This document shows, in pieces, positions 29,042-42,829 of a stretch of DNA of 64,000 bases. The notes beneath the pieces are model-generated. The model saw nothing but the letters and a program-made list of their open reading frames with translations, searched no databases and had not been told where the DNA came from. The stretch comes from Bacteroides reticulotermitis JCM 10512 (GTDB taxonomy: Bacteria; Bacteroidota; Bacteroidia; Bacteroidales; Bacteroidaceae), in contig NZ_BAIV01000006.1 in assembly GCF_000517545.1 (NCBI RefSeq), forward strand, positions 143,879-207,878. The letters run 5' to 3'. A program made the position numbers and the translations under genes. Position 1 is the stretch's first letter. Each line of letters starts with the position of its first letter.

Positions 29042-29065
29042 AGTCTCATATTATTAAATGAGACT
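29042..29065. promoter_or_regulatory. 24-bp palindrome 156 bp upstream of the module 2 sigma start
   Basis: AGTCTCAT (29042-29049), an AT-rich 8-bp centre, and ATGAGACT (29058-29065): a perfect 8-8-8 inverted repeat. The module 1 sigma gene has the same element with two substitutions (48515-48538), also exactly 156 bp upstream of its ATG. It is a probable operator for a dimeric regulator. Confidence 0.65.
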
Positions 29066-29138
29066 TATTTCCTATTGTCCGGCACCTTTCTGCCCGAAAG
29101 AGGGTTGCTTTTCGGAAACTCATGGCTTGTTTCGGTTT

Positions 29139-29243
29139 GTTTCATGCCTGTGAGAATTTTGTTTCCTCGGTATGAAACAAAATTCTCACCGTGAAGAGAA
29201 AAAAGTTTCCCATGGAGGAAACAATAGTTCTCTGGGCAGAAAC
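29139..29243. repeat. array 2: five 22-bp units of GTTTC-N8-GAAAC type
   Basis: Unit starts are 29139, 29161, 29183, 29205 and 29227, all 22 bp apart, with an extra GTTTC at 29129. Half-sites are separated by 7-8 variable bases, with 4-bp A/T linkers. Unit 3 pairs TTCTC with GAGAA, units 2 and 4 pair GTTTC with GAAAC, and units 1 and 5 are imperfect. This is the same design as array 1, and the first unit shares GTTTCATGCC with it. Confidence 0.85.
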
Positions 29244-29667
29244 AGAAATTTCCAAGCGATGCAACTGTTCAGTACACCGCTTCTTTTCGGGCAACACCCA
29301 TGTTCTATTGCCAACTTACTCGTAGAAAGATGGGAACTAAGCACAAACCTTCGCTAACCGACCAAGGAAAAGACCTTTCATTAGCCCGTAAAGTATCAGT
29401 TTTCGCCCTCCTGTAATTTTTTCTTTTCAAAAGGTCTTTGTCAGCGGTCACAAGCATATACCTAACAGACTGATTGCAGGCAATTAAGTATGCGGAAGTA
29501 AGCCCGTGACAGATAGGTGACAACAATTAGGCTGTCACAACGCAATGAAATCTCACATAGGTTATTCTTTTGAAAGTAAATACCCGATTGATAAGGAAAT
29601 AGAAAACAATGGCTAGCACATTCATAGGAAGGTAAACAGCAGGTAGAGACCAGATCGAGACCGTCCT
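29244..29667. other. non-coding region downstream of the propeller/AraC regulator gene
   Basis: No plausible gene in either strand. The notable elements are GTGACA at 29506 and 29517 (11 bp apart) and TGTCAC at 29533, matching the elements near 8815-8888. The order array then GTGACA elements is the same as in the 7876-8965 region. Nothing else was recognised. Confidence 0.6.
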
Positions 29668-32458
29668 TTATTCCTCTTTATCCGTTCCTCCGATGCTTCG
29701 GATATACTCATTGGGAGTAACGCCAGTACTCTTTTTAAATGAACGGAAGAACGAAGCACGCGAACTAAAACCGCAAAGTTCCGCCAACGCACTCAGCGTG
29801 TAACGGGCATACTGACTGTCGGTTACAATCTTTTTGAAGCGCATCACCCGATATTCATTAATGAAGTCATAATAAGATTGCTTGAGATACTGGTTCAACA
29901 GATAGGACAAGGAGTGAGAAGAGACCTTTAAAGCGGTTGCCAAATCACCCATTTTCAGTTCCGGATTGATGTAAGGATGCTCGGCCTCAACATAAGCCAC
30001 CAAACGTTCATAAAGTTCCTTGCATTCCGCATCGGTCAACCGATTGGTTTTATACTTCTCTTCGGGCTGAGGTTCTTCGTGAAGAGTTTCCACAGCCGTT
30101 TCTTCCTCCGGTTTCTCTTTCTGTGAGAGAGCAGACACCATGGCACGGCGTATCGGTCGCCAGACATAATAGCGGATAAGCAAAACACCGGTGACGACCA
30201 ACACACAAAGAAGTCCCCAGCCCCACCAAGATTAAGGGAGAGATCTTTACTTCATACACAGCCTCGGATTGCTCATTGCCCGGAAGACGTACCCGAAAGG
30301 AGTACTTCCCCGCCGCTAGTCCGTAGTAAGCCACCTCGCTCTGGGCAGTCAGTAGCTTCCAGGCGGAATCAACTCCTTCCAAACGATATTCGTACAGAAG
30401 AGCGGAAGGAAGGCCATAGGCGAAATCGGTAAAGCTGAAAGTCAGGTTATTCTGATCATGCGCCAACTCTTGTCCCATGACCGATATTCCATTGGCCAAT
30501 ACATCGGTAAACACGATGGGACGTACTTTGTGACGCACTTCATTCACTTTGGCAGGATCTACATAAATCAGTCCTTTGGTGTTGCCGAACCACAAGATTC
30601 CTCGCTCATCCTTATAAGCCGTTCCATTCGTAAAAGTAGGTCCTGGCACGCCATCATTAAAGCTGAAAGAGTCGTACTCCTCTCCTTCTCCTTTCATTCG
30701 TATCAACCCGTCGTTGCAACCTATCCAGAGCCAGTTCAGATTATCTTCCACGATCGACATCAAGGAATTGTCGGGCAAAGCGGATAGTATCGGTAAGTTG
30801 CGGTAACGCTCCATGGACAGGGTTGACGTAAACAAACTGCCTTTTTCACGAATAAAGTACAGATTATGCTGGCTGTCTTCGTAAATGGTTCGCACCTTAT
30901 CCTTGTGGACAAAGCCTTCAGGGAACACATTGGAGCGGAGACTTTGGGAAGTCGGGTCGTATATACACATCCCGGTTTCCGTAGCAATCCAGCCCTTACC
31001 GGTAGAATCAAAATTGATTTCGTAGACATTACCTTCCGGCAATTGCGAATTGGCGCTGTTGTAGTTCTTAATCTCCTTCGTCTGTCCGTCGTAGCAGAAC
31101 AATCCCTGAGAGGTTCCGATCCACAGATGCCCCTTTGTATCAGGCCGTATACAGAAGATGTGCCCTTTCTGAAAGAGTTCGGCATCACCTTGCGTGAAGT
31201 ATTTAAGCGATAGGGTTTGGGGATTAAGCACCATCATGCCGCCGCCATAAGTACCCACATAGTATTCGCCTTCGTAGAAACAGATGGTGAGGATCAGGTC
31301 GGACGTCAGCACCGGTTTCACGAAGCTCTTGACGATGCCGGTCGACTCGTTGATGTAAAACAAACCGTCACGGGAACCAATCACTTTCTCTTCGCCCCGA
31401 TTCTCAAAAGAGCGTATGGAGAGGTTGGTGGAGTTAAACAGAGGAGGATAAGCATAGGTTTGGAAAAGCCCGTTTTGATAGAGCGAGTAATCTAATCCGG
31501 CTTGGAAGTGTCCCACCCAAAGCGCATTCCGATCATCTACCAACAGCGAGTAGACGGAGTTACTGCGAATGCCGTCTTTGTTGGTCAGTTCGTGACAGAA
31601 GCTACGTACCACCTGCTCTTTCTTATGCGATAGGAAATGCACACCATTGCCATCTGTAGCCACATAAATCAGATCTTTCCCATCACTGGATATATCGGAA
31701 ATAACGTCGCACCCCAAAGAAACGGTATGCGAAAAGGCTTGTCGGGTCATGTCGAAGCGAACAACTCCTTGGCTCATCGTGCCCAAATAGAGGGTTTGCC
31801 CAATGCGGGCTAAGCAACGAAAGTAATCTGCTTCGGGCACGTTCTCCCAGAAATGCCAGGAATCTATCTTTTTACTTTTCAGCGAATAGGCATATAGTCC
31901 CTGCACCGTAGCCATCCAAAGCACATCTTTATCTTCGCTCAGACAGATATCCATGATCCGGTTGCAGGCAGCCAGCATGTTTTTATCGATGGGAACGTGC
32001 GTGAATTGTCCGCCTTCCTGAATATACAACCCTTTATCGGTGCCGATATAAAGCGTTTCTCCATCAGCCAACAGGGCGTTTACCGTAAAGTCTATTTTCT
32101 CGGAGACGATGCGTTCTAGTTCGTGAGTCGAATGGTTTAATCGCCAAAGACCGATACCATTGCCCACCCATAGCTGTTTGCTGTCGGTTTCGGCAATGCA
32201 GTTGACTCGTTTCTTACGACCGAAGTCTATGCCTCGGAATTCGAAATGTTTGACTTTCACGCCATCAAAACGATCCAGACAGTTGTCGGTACCTAGCCAA
32301 ACGAAGCCCTCCGAATCTTTATAAATAGCGTTAACCAACAATCCGGATAAGCCGTCAGTCATCACAACATTACGAAATGTATAGTTCTGTGCCTGCGAAT
32401 TTATTCCGCAAACCAGACAAACAACAATTGTAATGAGGTATTTAACTACGTCTTTCAC
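29668..32458 (-). CDS. beta-propeller / Y_Y_Y / transmembrane / AraC-HTH regulator lacking kinase and receiver (frameshifted)
   Basis: Signal peptide, then a ~680-residue periplasmic region of two-component-regulator propeller repeats (DSEGFVWLGTD, GHLWIGTSQGLFCYD, LNWLWIGCNDGL), a Y_Y_Y domain (LLYEYRLEGVDSAWKLL), one transmembrane helix (WGWGLLCVLVVTGVLLIRYYVW), a charged linker and a C-terminal AraC HTH (LSALAELCGFSSRASFFRSF, TGVTPNEYIRS). No histidine-kinase or receiver domain lies between helix and HTH: only ~60 linker residues. The frame breaks near 30231-30236 (one extra A or two lost bases); repaired length is about 930. It is the likely PUL X activator, binding a glycan fragment outside and DNA inside. 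A TATCTTTG box (minus, 32500-32493) precedes it. Confidence 0.85.
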
Positions 32459-32492
32459 TTCGTATGATCCTTTTTTCAGATTAAACTTGTTA

Positions 32493-32500
32493 CAAAGATA
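32493..32500 (-). promoter_or_regulatory. -7 box of the propeller/AraC regulator gene
   Basis: Minus-strand TATCTTTG, about 35 bp before the start codon at 32458, fits TAnnTTTG. The upstream sequence is T-rich, but no exact TTTG at 19-21 bp was found. It suggests a transcript separate from the GH28 gene. Confidence 0.45.
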
Positions 32501-32543
32501 CTATTTCTTTATTAAAAACAGAGAGATTCCACAGGCAATCTCC

Positions 32544-34094
32544 TTACTCTTCTACCCGCACGTTTAGCCGCGAATCCACTAATTTAACGGGGACATTATG
32601 CAGAATGACTCCGGCCTTTTCGGCGTCCCCAACGGTTATTCCATTTAATAATAGTTCATTTACATTTACAGCAACAAGCGGCGTTCGAGGATCAGGCGAC
32701 TCAGAAATAAACGAACAATTATTGACTTCAACCTTTTCTACATTGCGCATAAATAGTCCGTAACTGGGCAAATTGCGCCAGACAGTAGGTTGCGGATATC
32801 CCTTCTCATCTTCTATCACGTCTCTGAAAGAAGCCCAATACTTATCCGGGAACATATTCTTCGCCATATCATGTCGTACACCTTCTATCAGCTCCCGGGT
32901 TAAGAAGTTACCTTCTGTCAGGCCTCCCTTATTCACCAAGCGAATATTATTCAGATAGATGTTCTCTATCTTCTGTTGAGGTATGCCGGATATCGAAGAG
33001 CAAAAGTTCCCCGTACCATAGGCCGTAATATTACTAATGTTTATATTCCGCATTTGACCGACAGGAGGTGTAGGCGCGCTTTCGATGTGCTTACGCCCTC
33101 GGTTGCCCAACCGGACATACAACGGACACGCTGTTCCCTGAATCAAGATGTTGTGAATCGATACGCCATCCATAACCCCTCCGTCCACAATCTCCAGTGA
33201 CAAGGCGGTGATGCCTGTCGGAGTAGATTTAATAGTACGTTGACCGGCAAAGCGACTGGGCGTCACGATGCAGTCGGTTATCGAAATATTCTTAAACCCA
33301 CCGGTCGATTCTGTCCCGCATTTAATGGCATTGGCAAAGCTACTGACGACGCAATTATGGATGAGTATATTTTCACAAGGGGCTTCTCCTGTACTTTTCA
33401 GCACGATCCCGTCGTCATCTGAATCAATCACACTGTTGGACAAGACAAACCGGCGGCATCCGTCTATATCGATGCCGTCATTGTTACCATTGCCGTGGTT
33501 GAAGACGTGCGTATTGGTTACGAGTACGTCTTCACAATTCAAATAGTGCTGATTCCAGATGGCCGAATTAAGCATGGTGATATCACTGACGGTAACGTTT
33601 CGGCAGGAGATGAAAAGGATATTCCGCGGGCGTCCGTTACAATCACCGGCAACACCGCTCACACGTCCTTTTTTACCTTTCCCTTTTCCGTCAATGGTTC
33701 CCGGGCCAGTAATGCGAATGTTATGCGCTCCCTCGGCATAGATTATTGATGTCCACCCTCCGGCATCTTTGAGCGAGCGGTACGAGGCCGGTGGAATAAG
33801 TGGAAAATCCGCATAGTTATCACTTGCTTCCAGACGAGCTCCATTACTTAAATGGAGTTCGACATTATCTTTGAGGAAAATGGTTCCGGTGCGAAACGTG
33901 CCCGCCGGAATCACAACCCGTCCTCCTCCGTTTTGAGAAGCAGACTCAATGGCCTGATTAATGGCCTGTGTATTTATTTGCAGAGAGTCCGCAGACGCTC
34001 CGTAGGTCAAGATGTTATAATCGTAACCTTTAATTTGTGCATTAGCCCCCAAGCAACAAACTAAGCATAAAATTAAAATCCAACGCCTCTTCAT
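32544..34094 (-). CDS. GH28-family polygalacturonase-like glycosidase
   Basis: Right-handed beta-helix enzyme with the GH28 motifs in order: NNDGIDIDG (usual NTD), SDDDGIVLKS (usual DD), AIKCGTES (in place of the G-H-G segment) and RTIKST (R-I-K). These support hydrolysis of alpha-galacturonides, probably exo-acting as in other Bacteroides GH28 enzymes with long insertions. Signal peptide MKRRWILILCLVCCLGANA; the ATG at 34094 is preferred over one at 34106. It follows the GH95 gene (82 bp). A long hairpin overlaps its start codon. Confidence 0.88.
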   Translation of the reverse strand: MKRRWILILCLVCCLGANAQIKGYDYNILTYGASADSLQINTQAINQAIESASQNGGGRVVIPAGTFRTGTIFLKDNVELHLSNGARLEASDNYADFPLIPPASYRSLKDAGGWTSIIYAEGAHNIRITGPGTIDGKGKGKKGRVSGVAGDCNGRPRNILFISCRNVTVSDITMLNSAIWNQHYLNCEDVLVTNTHVFNHGNGNNDGIDIDGCRRFVLSNSVIDSDDDGIVLKSTGEAPCENILIHNCVVSSFANAIKCGTESTGGFKNISITDCIVTPSRFAGQRTIKSTPTGITALSLEIVDGGVMDGVSIHNILIQGTACPLYVRLGNRGRKHIESAPTPPVGQMRNINISNITAYGTGNFCSSISGIPQQKIENIYLNNIRLVNKGGLTEGNFLTRELIEGVRHDMAKNMFPDKYWASFRDVIEDEKGYPQPTVWRNLPSYGLFMRNVEKVEVNNCSFISESPDPRTPLVAVNVNELLLNGITVGDAEKAGVILHNVPVKLVDSRLNVRVEE

Positions 34095-34136
34095 ATATGA
34101 ATACATATTTATAATATATATACGAAGAGGTGTTGG
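34080..34136 (-). promoter_or_regulatory. hairpin covering the GH28 start codon
   Basis: Plus-strand CCAACGCCTCTTC (34080-34092) pairs with GAAGAGGTGTTGG (34124-34136), with one mismatch in 13. In the mRNA the stem takes in the G of the AUG at 34094 and the next four codons, and the AU-rich loop holds a second AUG (34106). It may limit GH28 translation or mark the end of the GH95 message. Confidence 0.5.
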
Positions 34137-34176
34137 ACTTTACTCAATACCAACTGATTTATTATGGATATGCAGG

Positions 34177-36636
34177 CTAATTGCCCGCTTTAATCAGGTA
34201 AGTCTTTCCTTCTTGAGTTTCAAACGTATTGATATAGTACTTTCCATCGCGTACTTGTTTGGACTCCGCACCTTCTATTTGAAGTGGCGTTTCTGTTCTG
34301 AGCACACACTTATTTCCTTTATTCGACTTAATCTTGGCCTGCTTCAACTGATGGTTGGCCCACACAATATCAACCTCAAAGTTGCCCCGGGCTTTCAAAC
34401 CGGTTATATTCCCTGACGGCCAGGCATTGGGGAGGGCGGGCAACAAATGCAACTCTTTCAAGTGACTTTGCAGGAGCATCTCCATAAATCCGGCTGTTGC
34501 TCCAAAGTTCCCGTCAATCTGAAAAGGCGGATGCGCGTCAAAAAAGTTCGGATACGTTCCACCTACTCCACCCGCCGTAGGCTCGCAATAGCGCATGATT
34601 TCGCGAATCATTTTATAAGCATGGTCGCCGTCCAGCAAGCGAGCGGCAAAATTAATCTTCCATCCTTTACTCCATCCGGTACCTTCATCCCCGCGAAGGG
34701 CAAAAGTCTTATCGGCAGCTTGCGCTAGTTCAGGAGTGGTCAGAGGAGATATCTGTCGTCCCGGATGCAACCCGAACAGATGTGACAAGTGTCGATGATG
34801 GGGATCTGTTTCTTTATAATCCTTACTCCATTCCTGCAATTGTCCCTGTGCACCGATGCGATAAGGAAACAAACGGGCTGTTTTCTCAACCAACTGTTTG
34901 CGGAACTTCTTGTCGATGTTCAGTATTTCGGAAGCTTCAATCAGGTTGGTAAAAAGATCTCGTATGATTGCGATATCCATTGTAGTTGCCTCCGACACCG
35001 CATGCCGCTTATTGTCAAACCAGAAAAGGTTCTCGGGCGTAGTGGACGGCGAAGTGATCAGATAACCGTCTTTCTCTATCAACCAATCGAAACAGAACAA
35101 GGCAGCCTCTTTCATCACTGGATAGGCCTCGTTCTTTAAGAATTGCGTGTCGCCTGTAAAGCAGTAGTGTTCCCACAAATGCTGAGAAAGCCAATTGCCA
35201 CCCATATACCAATTAGCCCAAACCGGATCGCCATCGCCACAATTGCCAACGGGATTGCTCAACCCCCAAATGTCTGAGTTGTGATGCGCCACCCATCCTC
35301 TTGCATGATAGTACTCTTTAGCAGTTACCTTACCGGTTTGCGACAGATCTTTAATCCAGCGCAAAAGAGGTTGATGCATCTCCGACAGGTTGCCGACCTC
35401 GGCAGGCCAATAGTTCATCTGCGTATTAATATTGATTGTGTAGTTCGAACTCCATGGTGGGCGAAAATCCTTATTCCACAGTCCTTGCAGGTTAGCTGCC
35501 GAACCGCCGGGACGTGAAGAAGATATCAATAAATATCGGCCGTACTGGAAATAAAGCACTTCTAAAGCCGGATCATAATTGCCGTACGAGTATAACTTCA
35601 AGCGGAAGTCAGAAGGCAGTTTGTCATTCACTTTATTATTTAATGTATCGGTCAACTGCAACGATACCCGATCAAAATAGGATTTATAATCTGCAACGTG
35701 TCTTTGCTTCAACACGTCGAAGTCAGAAAGAACCGCTTTATCCATGCGGCGTTGCGAGATCAGTTTCTCATCCTTCCCTTCCGAATCGGGATGTTTGTTA
35801 AACCCGTTGAAGCTTGTGGCGGCAGATAAGAAAAGGGTCAGTTGGTCGGCATTCTTCACATGAATACCTTTTTCATCGGACAAGATAGTCCCTCCGACAG
35901 GTACAGCTTTCAGAATTGCTTGGAATCGCATTCCTCCGAGTCCGTTCGCATCTTCTTGTTCGATGGCTTTCTTGTCCGGTCGGTTGTAATAGCTCGGAGC
36001 CACATAGGCAGGTGCTTGACCGTTCATGAAAAGTTGGTTATCGTCGTGGGGCAAAATGACATTCTTTACCAAGCTGCTCAAGCTGATATCTAACGTAAGC
36101 TTTTCGGGTTGACTGGCTGTAAAGCGGACAATCAACACACTATCCGGAGCGGAAGTAAACACTTCGCGGATGTACTTCACGCCGCCCACCTCAAAAGAGG
36201 TCGTGGCAATTGCTTCATCCAAGCGTAACTCTCTCACATACCCGTGAGGAGAAGCTTTACCTTCAAAGCTCTGCTTAATACGCAGGTCTCCCAAAGGAAG
36301 GAAGCTTTCCGAAAAATGCCCCTGCATCTTCCGGCAAAGATTGCTTGCCGTTTGGTAATCATCCTTAGCTAACGCATCTCGAATAGGCTGAAGATAGTTA
36401 TACGCTTCAGGATTGACATTCTTCTTTTGCGGACCACCGGACCACAGAGTTCCTTCATTCAGCTGTATCAATTCTTCTTCTACACCGCCAAATATCATGG
36501 CACCAATCTGTCCGTTACCAATTGGCAAAGCTTCCACCCATTGTGTCGCGGGTTGCTCATACCAGAGTCTCAAATTCTCTTGCGCACTCAGTGGTATAGC
36601 CAGCAACGCCAACACCCATAACCCGATTCTTTTCAT
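34177..36636 (-). CDS. GH95 alpha-L-fucosidase / alpha-L-galactosidase
   Basis: 819-residue secreted enzyme. Family features are [20 protein letters not shown] and [11 protein letters not shown] in the N-terminal beta-domain, then in the (alpha/alpha)6 barrel [28 protein letters not shown] (catalytic Asn pair) and [18 protein letters not shown] (catalytic Asp). It would remove alpha-1,2-linked L-fucose or L-galactose from side chains. The ATG at 36636 gives a signal peptide; the open frame runs 32 codons further upstream without one. It lies between GH2 and GH28 on the same strand, with 157 bp before it. Confidence 0.9.
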   Translation of the reverse strand: MKRIGLWVLALLAIPLSAQENLRLWYEQPATQWVEALPIGNGQIGAMIFGGVEEELIQLNEGTLWSGGPQKKNVNPEAYNYLQPIRDALAKDDYQTASNLCRKMQGHFSESFLPLGDLRIKQSFEGKASPHGYVRELRLDEAIATTSFEVGGVKYIREVFTSAPDSVLIVRFTASQPEKLTLDISLSSLVKNVILPHDDNQLFMNGQAPAYVAPSYYNRPDKKAIEQEDANGLGGMRFQAILKAVPVGGTILSDEKGIHVKNADQLTLFLSAATSFNGFNKHPDSEGKDEKLISQRRMDKAVLSDFDVLKQRHVADYKSYFDRVSLQLTDTLNNKVNDKLPSDFRLKLYSYGNYDPALEVLYFQYGRYLLISSSRPGGSAANLQGLWNKDFRPPWSSNYTININTQMNYWPAEVGNLSEMHQPLLRWIKDLSQTGKVTAKEYYHARGWVAHHNSDIWGLSNPVGNCGDGDPVWANWYMGGNWLSQHLWEHYCFTGDTQFLKNEAYPVMKEAALFCFDWLIEKDGYLITSPSTTPENLFWFDNKRHAVSEATTMDIAIIRDLFTNLIEASEILNIDKKFRKQLVEKTARLFPYRIGAQGQLQEWSKDYKETDPHHRHLSHLFGLHPGRQISPLTTPELAQAADKTFALRGDEGTGWSKGWKINFAARLLDGDHAYKMIREIMRYCEPTAGGVGGTYPNFFDAHPPFQIDGNFGATAGFMEMLLQSHLKELHLLPALPNAWPSGNITGLKARGNFEVDIVWANHQLKQAKIKSNKGNKCVLRTETPLQIEGAESKQVRDGKYYINTFETQEGKTYLIKAGN

Positions 36637-36793
36637 TTCCTTGTCTTTATGTGTTTTTATAAATCTACGTTTAACGTGCTGAATATACTTAAAGTTAGCG
36701 GAAAGTATGATACAAACCTTAACTTTTTTCACTTATTCCACATTATTCGGTCGGATTCAGCTCGTTTACGTATCGCTACAAACACGGTCAGTC

Positions 36794-39936
<3,143 letters not shown>

Positions 39937-39973
39937 TTAAATAAGTTCAACGAAACGAGTTATCAGTAAACAG

Positions 39974-40019
39974 TGTGCCAAAAGCTCAAGCTATTACGCA
40001 ACAATGAACTTCTGGCACA
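39974..40019 (-). terminator. imperfect hairpin after the module 1 lyase gene
   Basis: TGTGCCA (39974-39980) pairs with TGGCACA (40013-40019), extended by AAG/CTT, in the gap between the lyase stop and the GH2 start. No T-tract follows, so it may be an mRNA processing or partial termination site. Confidence 0.4.
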
Positions 40020-40028
40020 ATCATCTGT

Positions 40029-41306
40029 TTAATACTCTCTTATAGGATCAGCAACCTGATCTTCTCCGGGTTCAATCGGTTCTCTGGTATACATTAACGT
40101 ACCAAAACCCATGTCATCCGATTCCGCACTGCCACGATGCCCGCCACCTTCCGGCCTCAACGTGCGTGCAAACGCTCTTGAATAATAAGGATTAGCTCCT
40201 TTTACTTTATAATGATTGTAGATCAGTTCCCAGCCCGGACGTGCCCGTCCTTGTCCATCGGGATCAACTACATTGTGCCATCCTTCTTTATAGGAAAAAT
40301 AAGGAGTATATGGCATCACAGGTATTTGATTCGACACCAGATTATATTTCGCCGTATATTCGCACAAATCAAGGATCACATTATTATCATAAGCAAACAG
40401 ATCGGTCTCAATCGCGTTATACACCATCTGACAGAAATAACCATGTTGCGGAATATTCAGCGTAGAGTGTCCCTGATCACGCCCCATCTCCTGACTCTGC
40501 GCGAATGTTTCCACCTTTCCATCCGGATCTTTATGACGGGCCACTACCGAATTCTTAATGCATCCGGCACCTGCTCCATTATAAAAATAGTTCAAAGCCA
40601 TATTCACTTTGTCCGAATCATCGCACAAGATACCAATTGACAGAATAGACACCATGGCAGGAAGGTCCCAACTCATCCATGCTTCATTAGCCGGACTTCC
40701 GTTATGGTCGAACAAGAAGGTATAACATACTGGATAAAACACATCGACAAGCCACTGTTTGAAATTCTCAAAATCCGTTTTATTCCACCCTTCGTAACTA
40801 CGCATAATTTCGGCAGCATTCGCATACTGATAACCGGTAAATCCTGCTACCAAGATCGCTTCTTTGCCAACAATCGACTTGCAGTTCTTCGCCCATTCAT
40901 TCAACACCCGGATGGAAGCATCCGCATAATCGGAATCACCAGTCATCTTCCACATCAGGGCCAACTGGTACGCAGCCGCTCCATCGTCACTAATCGCATT
41001 ATATCCACCACCCGGTCTCTCTATTTTTGAAACAGGACGCGGCTGATACGTCTTTTTAGCCCGCGGGCTTTCCTGTAACTTTTCAAATCCCATCAACCAA
41101 GGCTGTTTCTTTTCTACCATCGCTTTCTGACGTGCATATTCAAAGTCCGCATCCGTATGCAACATACAGGGATGTGTGAATGTGTAGGTCGGCGAAGAAG
41201 GCCAATTGTCAATACCCGAAGTCTTTTCTTCTGTAAATTCGGGTGCACAACTCGTGTTCAAAGACAGCAGTGTGCACAGTATCGTATAAATAAAAATCCT
41301 TTTCAT
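40029..41306 (-). CDS. alginate-lyase-fold polysaccharide lyase, PL38-like, lipoprotein (paralogue B)
   Basis: Lipoprotein (Cys20 in LNTSC) with the same fold as the copy at 20242: FTHPCMLHTDADFEYARQ, AAYQLALMWKMTGDSDYAD, YANAAEIMRSYEGW, QEMGRDQGHSTLN and RARPGWELIYNHY align well. The segment facing the HYWSNWDLVNL of paralogue A reads ANEAWMSWDLPAM, so the active site may differ and the two could cut different linkages. 425 residues; intact. It follows the Ig-domain protein gene, as in the other module, and precedes the GH2. Confidence 0.8.
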   Translation of the reverse strand: MKRIFIYTILCTLLSLNTSCAPEFTEEKTSGIDNWPSSPTYTFTHPCMLHTDADFEYARQKAMVEKKQPWLMGFEKLQESPRAKKTYQPRPVSKIERPGGGYNAISDDGAAAYQLALMWKMTGDSDYADASIRVLNEWAKNCKSIVGKEAILVAGFTGYQYANAAEIMRSYEGWNKTDFENFKQWLVDVFYPVCYTFLFDHNGSPANEAWMSWDLPAMVSILSIGILCDDSDKVNMALNYFYNGAGAGCIKNSVVARHKDPDGKVETFAQSQEMGRDQGHSTLNIPQHGYFCQMVYNAIETDLFAYDNNVILDLCEYTAKYNLVSNQIPVMPYTPYFSYKEGWHNVVDPDGQGRARPGWELIYNHYKVKGANPYYSRAFARTLRPEGGGHRGSAESDDMGFGTLMYTREPIEPGEDQVADPIREY

Positions 41307-41338
41307 AATCTTAATATTTTATCATATCCCGATTGTTT

Positions 41339-42803
41339 TCAGTCTATCAAGTTCTCTTTTCTCAAAAAGTTATTCAGTTCTTCTTCCGATTTGAATGATT
41401 TCACCCAATACATATCCATGTAATTATCACCCGCTTCGTCTACCTTCATTTCCCATATTTCATAGATATAACGGTCGATGATAACCTTGGAAGTAATTCT
41501 CACAGATCCGAAAGTATACCCTTCGCGGGATAAGTCGAAATAATGAATGGTTCCCTGATTATTATTGAGATTAATCTGATGCATCGCATTGTTTTTAGCT
41601 CCGCCTGTAGGGGTATAATATCCTCCCCAACCTTTATTCTTTGTATCCCAGATATTCACCAGGTAATTAGGACCTTTCTCCGACTTGCTTTATACTTAAA
41701 GCGAGTCGCGATAATCGGATAAGCATCAGGCGCGAAAGTCGTCTCTCCTTTCCTATAGATAAGTCCTTTATAATTAACACCGCCAACAAATACAGGACTC
41801 ACGGTTAATCTCTTTTCTGCTTCCGTATCTCCGGTTACTTCAAGTTTCGAAGCGTTACCGGACCATATATCCCAGTTGTTATTACCATACATAAATGTAT
41901 CATTGATTTTTCCTTCGGCAACCGTTACTTCAAAAGACTTCTCAAACGTTCCCAGCTTGGCAGTCAACGTAGTAGTTCCATACGCTTTCACCGTATAGAC
42001 TCCGGTATATTCATCGATACTTACCACGTTCTGATTCGCACTATACCAATGCAAAGCCGACGAAGTAGCATTCTCGGGTTGTACCTTAATATTCAGTTTG
42101 GAGACCTCAGACAATGCTAAGACACGATCCGCATCTTCAACAACTACATCCGTCACCGGTATCACCTCATTCACTTTCACTTCAATGGTTTTCGTCACTC
42201 CACTACCATCCAGTGCAGCGACCTTGATCCGTGCGATACCCGACTTTAAGCCTGTCACCATTCCAGTTTCCGACACTGATGCAATCGCTGGCGTTTCGCT
42301 AGTCCACTTCACGGTCCAATAAGTTGCGTTTTCAGGAACAATAGCAGCATTCAATTGTAAAGTACTGGTTTCAAAGGTCTCCGGATTCTTGGGAGTAACT
42401 ATAAGTTCTTTCACTTTAATAATCTCAGCTACGACCTGAACCTTTAGCGAAGCAGTAGCTACATATCCTACTTTAGAACGAGCCAATACATTGGCTTCTC
42501 CCACTTTATGCGCAGAAATGCGTCCATCAGAATCGACTGTTGCCACTTCCGTATTATCGGATACCCAAATCACCTCTTTGGTGGTTGCATGATCAGGAGC
42601 AACCGAATACGACACCAACGAATCGGTACCGACCAGAAGCGGTAGAGGATTGGTAACATTCAGTTTGATAGTAGTTAAGATGGATGCTTCACCTAACGAT
42701 TCATACGTTTTATCATCCGTACATGCTCCTAGTATCACTAATAAGCATGGTACCGTCACGAAGCTCTTAATGCCTTCTTTATTTGTATACTAATGTATTT
42801 CAT
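41339..42803 (-). CDS. Ig-like (Big_2) surface glycan-binding lipoprotein, module 1 (two frameshifts)
   Basis: Big_2 repeats (WVSDNTEVATVDSDG, WTSETPAIASVSETG, WYSANQNVVSIDEY) followed by a C-terminal domain like that of the protein at 21676. Two breaks are visible. Near 41685 GCAAGTCGG should read GCAAAGTCGG, joining KYKAKSEKGPNYLVNIWD. Near 42783 CAAAT should read CAAAAT, joining an upstream ATG (42803) to the lipobox LGAC; without this the gene has no proper signal peptide start. The repaired protein has about 488 residues. It is presumably a surface glycan-binding partner of the adjacent SusC/SusD. Confidence 0.78.
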
Positions 42804-42829
42804 AATCACCTATATTATGTTTCAGTGCA

